Below are positions 24,101 through 37,100 of a stretch of 64,000 nucleotides of DNA, one piece after another. The position numbers were made by a program, and so were the translations under genes. Under the pieces are notes generated by a model. That model ran no database searches. It was not told the DNA's origin and saw nothing but the letters and a program-made list of their open reading frames with translations. Source of the stretch: Dromiciops gliroides (taxonomy: Eukaryota; Chordata; Mammalia; Microbiotheria; Microbiotheriidae); the NCBI RefSeq assembly GCF_019393635.1, contig NC_057862.1, forward strand, positions 94,735,159 to 94,799,158, in the 5' to 3' direction. The first letter of the stretch is position 1, and each line of letters starts with the position of its first letter.

Positions 24101-27100
24101 TGTGCTATCCTGACTATGGCTCCACAGTACTTGAATTGTTTCTTTCTGGCTGCTTGCAATATTTTCTCCTTCACCTGGGAGCTCTGGAATTTGGCTATAA
24201 TATTCCTGGAAATTTTCATTTTGGGATCTCTTTCAGGTGGATTCTTTCAATTTCTATTTTACCTTCTGTTTCTAGAATATCAGGGCAATTTTCCCTGACA
24301 GTCTCTTGGAAGATGATATCTAAGCTCTGTTTTTGGTCATGGTTTTCAAGTATTCCAATAATTTTCAAATTATCTCTCCTGGATCTATTTTCCAGGTCGT
24401 CTGTTTTTCCAAGAAGATATTTAATATTGCCCTCTATTTTGTTATTCACTTGGATTTGCTTTATTGTGTCTTGGTTTCTCATAAAGTCACTAGTTTCCAT
24501 TTGTTCAATCCTAATTCTTAGGCAATTATTTTCTTCAGAGAGCTCTTCCATTTGGCTTTTCAAGCTATTGACTTTTTTTTTTCATGACCCTCCTGCTTCA
24601 CTCTCATTTCTCTTTCCAGTTTTCCCTCTAACTCTCTTACTTTATCTTCAAAGTCCTTTTGACCGCCTCTGTGGCCTGAGACCAATTCATATTTTTCTTG
24701 GAAGCTTTGGATGTAGGAGCCCTGACATTGCTATCCTCTTCTGAGAATGTACCTCAGTCTTCCTTGTCACTAAAGAAACTTTCTATGGTCTGCATCTTTG
24801 TCTGTTCATCTTGCCCACCTATTACTTGACTTTTAACTCCTTCTTAAAGTGGGGCACTGCTTCCAGGTTGCACTGTCAACGCTTCAGGGGCTCATAGGTG
24901 GTATAGTTTAAGGAGTGGCAGGTGCTTTACCTACCTCATGAGATTATTTTGAGAAAAGTGTCTGGTAAAGCCTTAAAGTGTTATTGAGGGGGCAGCTAGG
25001 TGGTGAAGTGCATAAACTGGCCTTGGATTTAGAAGGATATGAGTTCAAATCTGGCCTCAGACACTTGACACTAACTAGCTGTGTGACCCTGGGCAAGTCA
25101 CTTAACCCTCACTGTCTCAAAAGAAAAGTGTTATTGAAATGTAAGTCATAATGGTGACAGCATTAACTAAAGTAAAAAAAAAATCTGAAGAGTCCTTTGT
25201 GACTAGCAGAGATACTGATGATAGTAGTACTCATTAGCAACTTTTCCTTTACACACACAAAAACAGAAGCATGAGGGGGGAGATGGATATGCTGAATGTC
25301 TTACATTATAAAGTTTTCTAAAGTATAGTATCACCTTCTTAATCTATAATGTAATGTGTACCTAGCATATGTATGAATATTTTGTCCAAAAAAGGGTGGT
25401 AGTTGTCATCTTCAGTTGTTAGAGAATAGGCTAACTTTAGTGGAAATTAGCTATTTAAAGCATATAGAACCCTTTTCATGAGAATGTAATGGAAAAATTC
25501 AGTCCATCTGAATGTGTTACTGACTCAACATTTCCTGTTTTTAGGGGTTGTCTTTGCTGTAAAACTTTTATTGTAAGATATGTCTCTTGCGATTTACACA
25601 TTATCAACAAGAGGGATGCCACTCCTTTGGCATTCCTGACCCAAGTTGAATTCATGGCAGCAGTGTCTTTGAAATGGCTTTTGCAATTCAATTGATGTAA
25701 AAGGAAATGCCCTCTTGTTTGTTTGTTTCTGCTTTCTTTGAAGGAAAATAAAAGTCCTGGCTGTCTCTAATGTGTCTGATTGAGTTACTAGCAGCAGGCC
25801 CTTGGACTGCCCCAACATTTCATTTGTAGAAGTTCTAGGGGGGCAGCTAGGTGCTGCAGTGGATAAAGCACTGGCCCTGGATTCAGAAGGACCTGAGTTC
25901 AAATCTGGTCTCAGACACTTGACACTTACTAGCTGTGTGACCCTGGGCAAGTCACTTAACTCTCATTGCCCCACAAAAAAAACAAAAACAAAAACAAAAA
26001 ACAAAAAACAAAAAAAGAAGTTCTAGAAATAATCCTATTTCACTTACATGGTCATCACTGCTTTCTAAAATTTCAATAAACCAACAGCCTTCTAGTGTTA
26101 ATAAGCAGGCAGCCTATTCATTCATTCATTCATTCATTTGTTTGTTTGTTTTGTGGGGCAATGAGAGTTAAGTGACTTGCCCCAGGGTCACACAGCTAGT
26201 AAGTGTCAAGTGTCTGAGACCAGATTCGAACTCAGGTCCTCCTGAATCCAGGGCCAGTGCTTTATTAACTACACCACTTAGCTACCAAGCAGCCTATTTA
26301 GGCAAGGTTATATCTCCAACAACAAAAGGTGCCATGATTCAACTTGTTGGAGCCCTATATCTATTAAATGTCCTAACCCTTCTCACAAGTTTTTTTGTTT
26401 TGTTTTGGGTTTTTTGGTGAGGCAGTTCGGGTTAAGTGACTTGCCCAGGGTCACACAGCTAGTAAGTGTTAAGTGTCTGAGGCCTGATTTGAACTCAGGT
26501 TCTCCTGAATCCAGGGCTGGTACTCTATTCACTGTGCCATCTAGCTGCCCCCTCACAAGTTTGAAAAATAAAATATTTGTGGAGAAAATGTGAGGCATTA
26601 TACACCAGTGTAAGAGGCTTTCTGGAAGGACTTAGATTATCTGCCTTGGGGTTTCAAAACATTCTAGGAGTTGTATTTCTACCTAGTATGAGTCTATGCC
26701 CATAAATCAGTGGAAAGATAGATTTAAAAATAATTGGAAATTAAATAATCTAATCCTAAAGAATGAGTGGGTCAAAGAACAAAGCATAGAAGCAATCAAT
26801 AATTTCATTAAAGTGAATGACAATGATGAGACAACATATCAAAATTTATGGGATACAGCCAAAGAGTATTTAAGGAACAATTTATATCTTTAAACTCTAA
26901 CATCAGTAAAATAGATAAAGAGTAAATCAATTAATTGTAACAAAAAAAACCCTAAAAAAAGAACAAATTAAAATTTCCCAATTAAACACCAAATTGGAAA
27001 TCCAGAAAAATCAAAGGTGAGAGTAATAAAATTGAAGTAAGAAAACTATTGAGCTAATAAAACTAGGAGCTAGGTTTATGGGAAAAAACCCAATAAAATA

Positions 27101-30100
27101 AACCAATGGCTAATGTGATTTTAAAAAAAAGAAAGAGGAGAGTATGCCCATATAGCTGTAGAATTATTTACAAGATTGGAATCCAAATTAATTAGTGCTT
27201 AACATAATGCCTAGCACATATTAGGCACTTAATACATGTTGATTGATTGATTGATTGATTTACTTACTGAACCCTTTTTTCCTCCATTATGGCTTTTTTT
27301 GGTCTCTGGTTTTGGAGTATGTGGCTATGAAAAAGAAGAAAACTGATCAAGAATCATATGGGATTCAAAGAAACATATCGGCAGAAGCAACTATCATATT
27401 TCCTTTCTAAACCCTCATAGCAATGATACAGTACTACAGGTTTTATCTATATTTGTTGCAACTTCTCTGTTTATATTTTTTGGGATTAGGTTTTTATTTA
27501 GGTAACCCATAGACTTTTTTTTGTTGGGGGGGGGGGGATGAGGGTTAAGTGACTTGTCCAGGGTCATACAGCTACTAAGTGTCAAGTGTCTGAGGTCAGA
27601 TTTGAACTCAGGTCCTCCTGAATCCAGGGTTAGTGCTTTATCCACTGTGCACCTAGCTGCCCCCCACCCATAGACTTTTACATAGAAACTGAGTGTAGAA
27701 CAATTTTAATAAACACATGTGAACTCTGTCAATGATTCCCAAAACTTTTGGGGTATGTGACTGAGTATCTGTCAATGTTGGGAACAAAGATTGTTGGAAG
27801 TAAGAGGTTTTCCTTGATGTCCAGTCTTTGTCAACTACATCTGTTACCCAAAGTCATATATACATATATATGCAGTGGGACTATATAACAATGTCCTTTT
27901 GAGGAAATATCTTCAGGGTTTACAACACATGGTTGGGTATTTTATTTTGTCTATATCTTCAATGATGGCATTTTTTCTTTGGAAAAAGTCAAGTCATTTT
28001 GGAGCCAAACTTGGTAAGGTTGATGATCAACCTGAATAAAATTACTTAGGTCTCAAAAAAAAAACCCACTCCCAAGAAATGACTGCAAAATAGTGAGATT
28101 GTCTTGTGTGGCTTATGAATGGGCCCTTGAAAGTAGTTATTTTTTTAAAAAGTTCAAAAGCATATGGAATTATTGAAGCACTACTGGAATAAGTGTATCC
28201 CTTTCCAAAGTGATTGCTTTAAAGGAAACTACATGCATTTGGATTAATGAGTTCTGGTCCAACTGTTGGAAAATCAGTCTCATTCTCTTATAGTCATATG
28301 TCATAAATGTATACATGTGACATTCATCCTCTGTCTTCGTATTGTCACCCCCCACATAGCCATGCATAAGCACACAAGATTACAGAAGCCCAGGATGTCA
28401 CCATATATAGTTCTTTTCATCTTCCCTTCCCCTTTGTTTTTTCGCACCTAGTAGAGAGAGGCTCAATTAATATGATTGTCAAAAAAATATAGCATTTTTC
28501 TCTTAAATCATTAAATTTCTGTTCATTAATAGTATGGAGTGGCAGTGAGGTGGTATAGTGAATAGAGCACCAGCCTTGGAGTCAAGAGAACCTGAGTTCA
28601 AATACGGCCTCAGATACTTGACACTTACTAGCTGTGTGACCCTGGGCAAGTCACTTAACTCCAATTGCCTAAAAAAAAAAATCCAAAAAACCAAAAATAA
28701 TAGTATGGAACCAGATTCCCATCCCTTACTTAGTAAAAAATTTGTTCCAGAATGAATATTTTCCTTATAGATGGATTATTTTTAAAAACTAAACTAAAAT
28801 CCAAACTTAACGAATAAAACTTTTTGTTAGTGATCATTAGCCATTCAATAACCTAACAGAATGGTCCATGCAGTTACAGGGAAAGAATCTGGAAAAAAAA
28901 ATGTGATTGTCACTTATCTCCACCAACCCCCATTGGCCCAAAACATTGGCACAAGTCATTCTGTAACTGAAGCAAAGAATAGTGGTGGCAATAAACTATA
29001 ATCCCAGATTTGGCATTTTTCACTTTGAAAAGAGAAGTTATGTCTTTGGTGCCTTCATTCATTTTCATAAATGCTTTGTGTTGATTTGAGCTTTAATGTG
29101 ACTGATGACAGTCATTACCCACAGAAAATATTCCATTTCTTCAGTCCATTTTTCAAAATGGATTTAAAATGAAGAACTAATGGATAGATGTGCTTAACTA
29201 TTTTTAAAAATCTGATGCCACCTTACACCCTTAAAATAACATTTTTTCTCTCTGCATTGTTAATATTCTAACCTGTAAAACCTCTTTTAAAAGAATTTGG
29301 TCAAGTAACATAATAGTCACGATTTTTATGTTTAAACACTTAGAATTTTGTTACATTTCCTTTCAAAAGAAGCATGGTGTAAAGAAAAAAACTCATTGCT
29401 CCAGAAGTCAGGAGACTTGGGTCCCTAGTCTTGCTTCTGCCACCTACTTTCTGTGTTACCTCAGATAAGTAATTTCACTTTTCTGGGGCTGTTTCCTCAC
29501 GTGTAAAATGATGTAAGCTGAACTAGAAAATCTTCAAGGTCCCTTGCATTTCTGAATCAGAAATTTATTAATTCAAATGTTTTAAATTTTGGGGAGGGGG
29601 AAAGGGAGTAGGTCTTTATAATAAGAAAATATTGGCTATTGGCAAGCACATTAGTCTAGGTTTCAAACTCATGATTCTGTCCCTCAGGATTAGTGTCAAT
29701 TCCAAAAATGTTAAAAGTAGTACTTTTCCTTTATTACTACAGTCTGAGGTCTTATTCCCTCCTACAGAAAATTCTTACCTCTTATTCCAGATGCCAGAGT
29801 TTCCTCTTACATTCAGTGTGTGACATTAGGCTCATGGAATCATAGAATTGTCCCCTCTGAAGTTAGACAACGCCCTACATTGGGATCATTTCCCTTTGAA
29901 ATCTCAGTGGACCCTCCATATGAAATTAGAATTGTAACCCTTTCCCAACAGACAGAACATATAAGCATAGCTGAGAAAATGACGCAATAAAAATGATAGT
30001 ACATTTTCCAGAACAATAATAGTGTCTATATAATTGCATAATATATGCTAGATTTAATACTAGGAAAGTATGAATATGCATTAACACATTAGGTAGTAAT

Positions 30101-33100
30101 TAAATATTTTTACTTACTTTGTCAATAATCTTTATAATTTGTTTCTGAATTTCTAGAAGCATTGTGATACCCTGCAAATGAAATTGCAATCTTTGTAAAA
30201 TGTACTTTGAATATTTGGAATGGAAAACTTTATGCCAAACACACAGCTAGTTTACAACAGCTCTGATTTCTGTGCTGAATACATCACTATTCCCTTTCAA
30301 CAGCTCTGTGTAGTTCAGCTGAATTGGCTTTCTTGCTCTTCATATACAACAGTCCACCTCCTGTCCCTGTGCTTTTGTATGGACTGTGTAACATCCCCTG
30401 CCTGGAATATACGTTTACCATACCTCTGCTTTTTGAGAGTCCCTACCTTCCTTCAAGATTCTGCCTTCTACGGGAAAACTTTTCTGGTCCTTCTAGCTAC
30501 AACAAATGACAACAACACTAATGATGATGATGACAGTGACAATGGCAACAGTGACATCAACAGCTGACTTTTATATAATGCTTTACGGTCAGTGAGTCAC
30601 TTTACAAATATTATCCCATTTTATCTCCACAACAATCCTGGGAGGTAGGTGCTATGATTATCCCCATTTCACAGATGAGTAAACTTAAACAGACAGAGGC
30701 GAGATAATACGCCTGGGGGTCACATAGTGTCTGAAACACAGTTTAGTTCCTGTGGTAAAATTTGAACTCAGTTCTTATTGATTCTAGGTCAGGGCTCTAT
30801 ACACAGTATAATTTAACTTCCTAGTGCTCCCCTTCCTCCTCTTTAGCCTTACAAATCATTTGTATTTGTTTTATAAATTACCTATGTTTTTATTATGCAT
30901 TATGATATTATATCTTGTATATGTTTGTTATATATGAACATTTTATATATAGGTTATAGATTTTATGTAATATTAAATATATAAATATATGTAGACATTG
31001 TATGTGTATATATGTGTGCATGTAGGAATGTAGGTATGTAGTATGTATGTATGTATGTATGTATTTATGTTTGTATGTATGTATGTGTATGTGCATATAA
31101 ATTGTCCACATGGTCTCCCTGACAGAATGGAAACTCCTTCAGGGCAGTGACTGCTTCATTTTTGTCCTCCATTCTCCAATGCATAGCACATATATATCTG
31201 GCACACAGGAGGAGATTAATAAATGCTTTTTAATTGGTTGATTGTTCTCATCTTTGTTGTAAAATTCTAAAATATAGATGCTTGCTATATCATGAAAAGG
31301 CCAGACTACCACCAAAGAGAAATTGTGTTATTCAGTTGTTTCAGTCTTGTCCAATTCTTCGTGAACTTATTTAGGGTTTTCTTGGCAAAGATCCTAGACT
31401 GGTTTTCCATTTCCTTTACAGTGTGCCCTTCGTTTTACAGATTAGGAAGTGAGGCAAATAAGGGTTAAATGGCTTGCCCAGGGTCACACAACTAGTGAGC
31501 ATCTGAGGCTGGATTTGAACTCAGATTTTCCTGGCTCCAATATCAGTGCTGTATCCATTGTACCACCTAGCTGCCCAAGTCTAGTGTACATTCCACTAAT
31601 AAAATAAAAAATTCAACTTCCCTAAATCAGCTGGTATTTCTATTATGTAGCTAATTAGGTACTGTGAAAGATTGGTTCATTGGATGCATATATTCCATTT
31701 GTAGAACATTGAATAAAATGAATAAATGGAGATGGTTCATTTTGATTCATGTTCCACTTTGTGACATCTCTTCCTTTTACTATACCCCTTCCAGAAAGCT
31801 TTTTTCCCCCCATTTCTCTCCTTTACTTCCTCCATCTCTGGGGTCATAAATCTATTGGACCTAAAGGAAAAATTCACTGATGATAAGAGCATTTTTCTCT
31901 AAAAATTTTGAGACAGCCTGAGATACCTGTTGAACTGTTAATCCAGGATGTGGGATACAGATCACTTCTTTCATCAGATTCAGTTTTCCAGGTGATGACT
32001 TCCCACAGCTGAGCATGGTAACCATCAATAAAGGAAGAGCCAGTGACTTTGGTGATTCCTAGAAATGGGGACAGGCGCATGAAAACACGAATAATGAAAA
32101 GTTCATTGCTGACTGTGCATTTACATTTACCCTGCAATAGATACTGACCTGTTTGTATTTCAGTGATGCAATATTTAAGTACATTGGAGTATTGGTCAGG
32201 GTGGCACATGTTTTAGCCACAGCTAATGATACAGCTCCTATGGCCATACTACCATGGAGTATGGGCTCAGGAGGTTCTGCTGGTGGGATCGGTTTCTCTG
32301 AAACAGTCTCCTTCCTGCCTGTACAATTGGAAAAGAGACAAGCGTGTGCTAAGTGGAAGTGGGAAACATTTTCCTGAACCTTTTTTGGTTTGTTCATTGT
32401 TTTGTTCTGGGTTTAAGTTTCCTTTTTAGTGGAACTATTATTATATTATTATAGCTCTAATTGGTAGTTTACACAGCCTTTGGGGTTTATTTCTACACTT
32501 TCACATTCATTTGAGAACAAACCAACAAGGATGAATGTGTGACAGGGAGCAAGCAGGGGCATGCTCAAACAGGGAGGCTCCCTTCTAAAGAGCTATTTTA
32601 TTGCCACTTAGAGACCTGCCCCCAAATAGGGTCTGAGTTTCTAGTGTTCCAATAATTAGGGTCAGGCTTCATTGTTCCTCTGAGGAGCTATCGGGAAGGG
32701 GCAGAGAAGATGAGAGGGGAAGAGTAACAGCCTGTAACCATGGAAAGTCTCTTAGAGAAGAGGAAAAGCCATCACAGCTTTCAGAATCTCCTTGAACATA
32801 CAGCTTCTTTCTGGTGATCTACCACTTACTACTAATAAGGATGAGACTCAATGGTCATGACAGGTGGATTACAAAATCTAGTTCAGATCTGCCACAAAGT
32901 GACCATGGAGACAGAATTCAAGTTGAAAGACCCAAGAGAATCTCCTCTCCCTCCTTTCGCACACAAACACTAAAGAACCTTCCAAAAATTCGTGAAGCAC
33001 AAACCTCTTTGTCCTTTCTTCTTTGGAGGTGGTGGTGGTGGCGGCGGTGGTGGTGATGGTTGAGGTGCAAGGGATCCTTGGGATAATGGCTGCTCCAGGC

Positions 33101-34084
33101 TCAGTTCTAATTCTTTACTCTCTTTATCTTCTTGTACTTTATTTGCAAAAAAATTCCTGGATGGGGATAAAAACATTCTATTATAAAACTCTTTTCAAGA
33201 ATATCATTTTGTCATGTAGTAGAGTTTCCCACAGAGCCATTATTAATGTTTCATGGATTAACTCTACTTTTTAACTGCTTAAGAAAAACAAAGCCCTCAT
33301 TTGAATTTCCAAAGCCAATAATGATATTGCTTGAAAGAAAAAGTGGTGGGGTTTTTTTGTTTTTTGTTTTTTGGGGTTTTTTTTGGTGAGGCAATTGGGG
33401 TTAAGTGACTTGCCCAGGGTCACACAGCTAGTAAGTGTTAAGTGTCTGAGGCCAGATTTGAACTCAGGTCCTCCTGAATCAAGGGCCAGTGCTCTATCCA
33501 CTGCCCCACCTAGCTGCCCTTAAAAAAAGTTTTTAAATTGAAGTTAATTTTGAACCTAGAGCAATAAATATATGCTTAGATTCCATGGATTCTTATTTTT
33601 TTAAATATTTGAAAAAAAGACATATTAATAAAAATCTGAAGACATCTAATCTCAATAATTTTTGGTGTTTTCTTTTTAATTTAAATGGACAAACTTGCAG
33701 GCAGCTAGATGGCATTGTGGATAGATTACATTGCTGGACCTAAAGTCAGGAAAACCCATCTTCTTGAGTTCAAATTTTACCTCAGACACTTTTTAGCTGT
33801 GTGACCCTGGGAAAGTCACGTAACTGTTTGCCTCAGTTTCCTCATCTGTAAAATGAGTTGGAGAAGGAAATGGCAAACCACTCCAGGATCTTTGCCAAGA
33901 AAACCCTAAATGGGGTCTCAAAGAGTTAGACATGACTGAAAAACAACTGAACAACAACAAAATCAAAGTTAGAAAGTAAAGAAGAATGAAACGATTTATC
34001 TTCATTAATTTGCTTATTGTATTGTTTTAAGAAAGGTGACAAATAATCATTCCAAAATGCGGTGGTATATTTTCTAATACCCAC

Positions 34085-34145
<61 letters not shown>

Positions 34146-37100
34146 TATTCCATCTATGCCACATTTTACAGTTTATTATATCTTTTGTTCATAAAATATC
34201 TGTGAGGTAAGGAGCACAAATACCTCCATTTTACATATGAAGAAATAAAGGCTGAGAGATTGAAGAAACATCAAATAAATAGCAGAGTCGGAACTCAAAT
34301 GAAGGCCTTTTGACCCCTCCTACTCTACTCTTCCAATTCATTGTTCATTCATTCAACAAACAACATGATTAACACTTCCTATTATGTAGCATACCATGCT
34401 AGGTATTGGAGATTTAAAAAAAAAGATGAAATGAGACATTTTGCCCACAAGGGGCTTATAAAGTCATAGAAGAACAAGCCGTATATCATACAAAGGGAGA
34501 AGATAAGGCAGAATATGTCGGGTGTGTAGGAAAGGTGAGTGACAGATGCAAAACTGGGGTGAGGGGGATACTTTTTGCTGGGAGGTGGGATCTGTGATGG
34601 TTTCATGGAGGAAGTGGGACTGGAAAGCGAGAGAACAATTTCAGAAAGCAGAGATGCGAAGAAATTTATTTTAGGTGAGGGGAGAACCTGTTTAAATGCA
34701 TAGAGGCAGAAGGAAGGGAATATGCATTTAGGTAGCACTACCTATGTATCAGGAACTGTGTGCTAAGTATTTCTTATGAGTTTTATCTCTGTGATCTTCA
34801 CAAAAATCCTATTTTATAGTTGGGGAAACTGAGGCAGAGAGCGATGATAATACCAGTCTAGTCTGAACAGAATGTAGATCTTGTGGATGGAAGTTACACA
34901 AAATAAGGTAAGAAAGGTAGCATTAATCTAGACCAGGAAAGGTCTTGAATTCCAGAATTAGGAATTTTCATTTGGCCTTGTATTTAATGGTGAGTCAGTG
35001 AATTTTTTGGACAAAGGACTGGTCTAAGCAGGCCTGTGAATTAGGAAGGTTCTTTTGGCAGAACTGTGAAAGATAGATTGGAGAAGAGCAGAACCAGAAG
35101 CAAGGGAACCAGTTAGCAGGTTCTTATAAAGGTTCATCCAGAGATTGGGGGTCGGAGACTAGATTTTGGTGGTATCAGTAGGAATGGGAAGGAAAAAACA
35201 AATATGAGAGATATTCTGGAATTATAATCAACAGAATTTGTCAAATAAATGAATGGCATATGTGAAAAGTAAGGTGTAATAGAAGCACTGAGTTCAGTCA
35301 GAAGTCCTGTGCTCAAATCCAACTCTTGAACTGACCACCTCTTTTCTGAAATGGACTTCAAGGAGCTCCCTTGAGAAAACAGAGACCCTTGGGGCAGCTA
35401 GGTGGCACAGTGGATAAAGCACTGGCCTTGGATTCAGGAGGACCTGAGTTCAAATGGGGCCTCAGACACTTAACACTTACTAGCTATGTGACCCTGGGAA
35501 AGTCACTTAACCCTCATTGCTCCGCCCCCCCCCCAAAAAAAAAAGAAAGAAAAAGAAAGAAAGCGAAAGAAAAAAAAAAGAAAATAGAGACCCTTTACTA
35601 TGGCATATGAAGTCAAAGTGAAGCTGACTCATCTGTGCAAAAGACTTACGAAAGTAACTGATCCACCACCTCCTGTTGGGTTGGTTCCAGTCCTTCCAGA
35701 AGTTCAGTCATTGACTCATTTACCCACTGCACAGCCGCACTGATGGCTTCGTTTCGTTCTAGTTCCACTGCATCCACCATGTCAGGCATGGCAGTTTCAA
35801 GTACTTCCAAGTGAGAAGAGATGACAGCAGAAGCAATGCTCTGAAAGTCATGCAGATTGATTATACCTTCCAGTTGAGCTGTGCCAAAGTCACCAACGTG
35901 AACAAATCTACTTTTCCTTCATGAAATAATGAATTGTAACATTGAGATATTTTGTCATCATTTGGGGAGAGAAAGGAAAGATGTAATTTTGTTCCAGGAA
36001 GCCAAATTAAATTAATCCTTTATATTACTAGATTTTGCTCTTTTTATTGCATCAGAACCTCTGTATTAAGATTTTAACTGGTCCTTGCAGTGCTTTATCT
36101 TCCATGGATGTTAAGTTCAAATGAGGTAAGGAATGTAAAATACTTTGTAGATTCAGAGTATCAATTAGTATTATTATCACGGTGTGGGGGAAAGAACACT
36201 GGTCTGGGAAATATAAGACCTGGGTTCTAGCACTGATGGGCACAAACTTATGACTATGGCCAAATCATTTCCATTCTTTGGATCTCAGTTTCCCCATCTA
36301 GAAAACGAGAAACTGGATGATTGATTGCTAAGGCCCCTTTCCAGTCTCTAACAATCTCTGGTTCTATTACAATAATAAATTGTATAAAATTATTATCCTA
36401 TAAAGAACTGAGAAACAAAACCATTTGTTAACAATCATGTATTAAATATAGTATAAAAGTTTATCACAACAAAGAATGCCTATGACAACAATATACCTCT
36501 TATAAATGAGCTTCTTTTTTTAAGTTTACAGCAATAGTACAATACTTTTATTGGGTTCATAGCATTGATTATATTAATATAGAATACGAAAACAGGCAAA
36601 GGTTTTAGAAATCAGTCATTTTACTAAGGAGGAAACAGGCCCAGAGAGAGGAAATGACTTGTTCAAAGTCAATGAGTCAGTCAACCAGCATATATTAAGT
36701 ACCTACGATGTTCTAGGTACTGTGCGAAATGTTGGGGATACAAAGAAAGGCAAAAGCAGCACTCCCTTCTCTCAAGGAAATCACAGTGGAGACAACATGC
36801 AAACAAGATATATACATAATAAATTGGAGATAACCAACAGAGGAAAGACATGAACATTGAGAGGGACTGGGAAAAACTTCTTACAAACAATGGGATTTTA
36901 GTTGGAACTTCAGGGGAGCCAGGAAGTAGAGGTGAGAAGGGAGTGATTTTCAGGCATGGAAAATAGCCAGTGAAAGTGTCTCGAGTTAGAAAATGGATGT
37001 GTGTCTTGTGTGAAGAAAGTAAGCGAGCTAGTGAAACTGGTTTGAAGACTATATGGGATGGGATCAGATGTAAGAAGTCTGGAAAGGTCAGAGACAATCA

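Noticed and set aside
24100..24744. 214-codon open frame on the plus strand
   Set aside because: Antisense of the half-L1 ORF1; the minus strand gives the recognisable protein.
32814..33056. Plus-strand frame ending in Trp/Arg repeats
   Set aside because: Antisense of the proline-coding exon 4 of ENO4.
33926..34153. Poly-Ile frame
   Set aside because: Translation of the (TAA)21 repeat.
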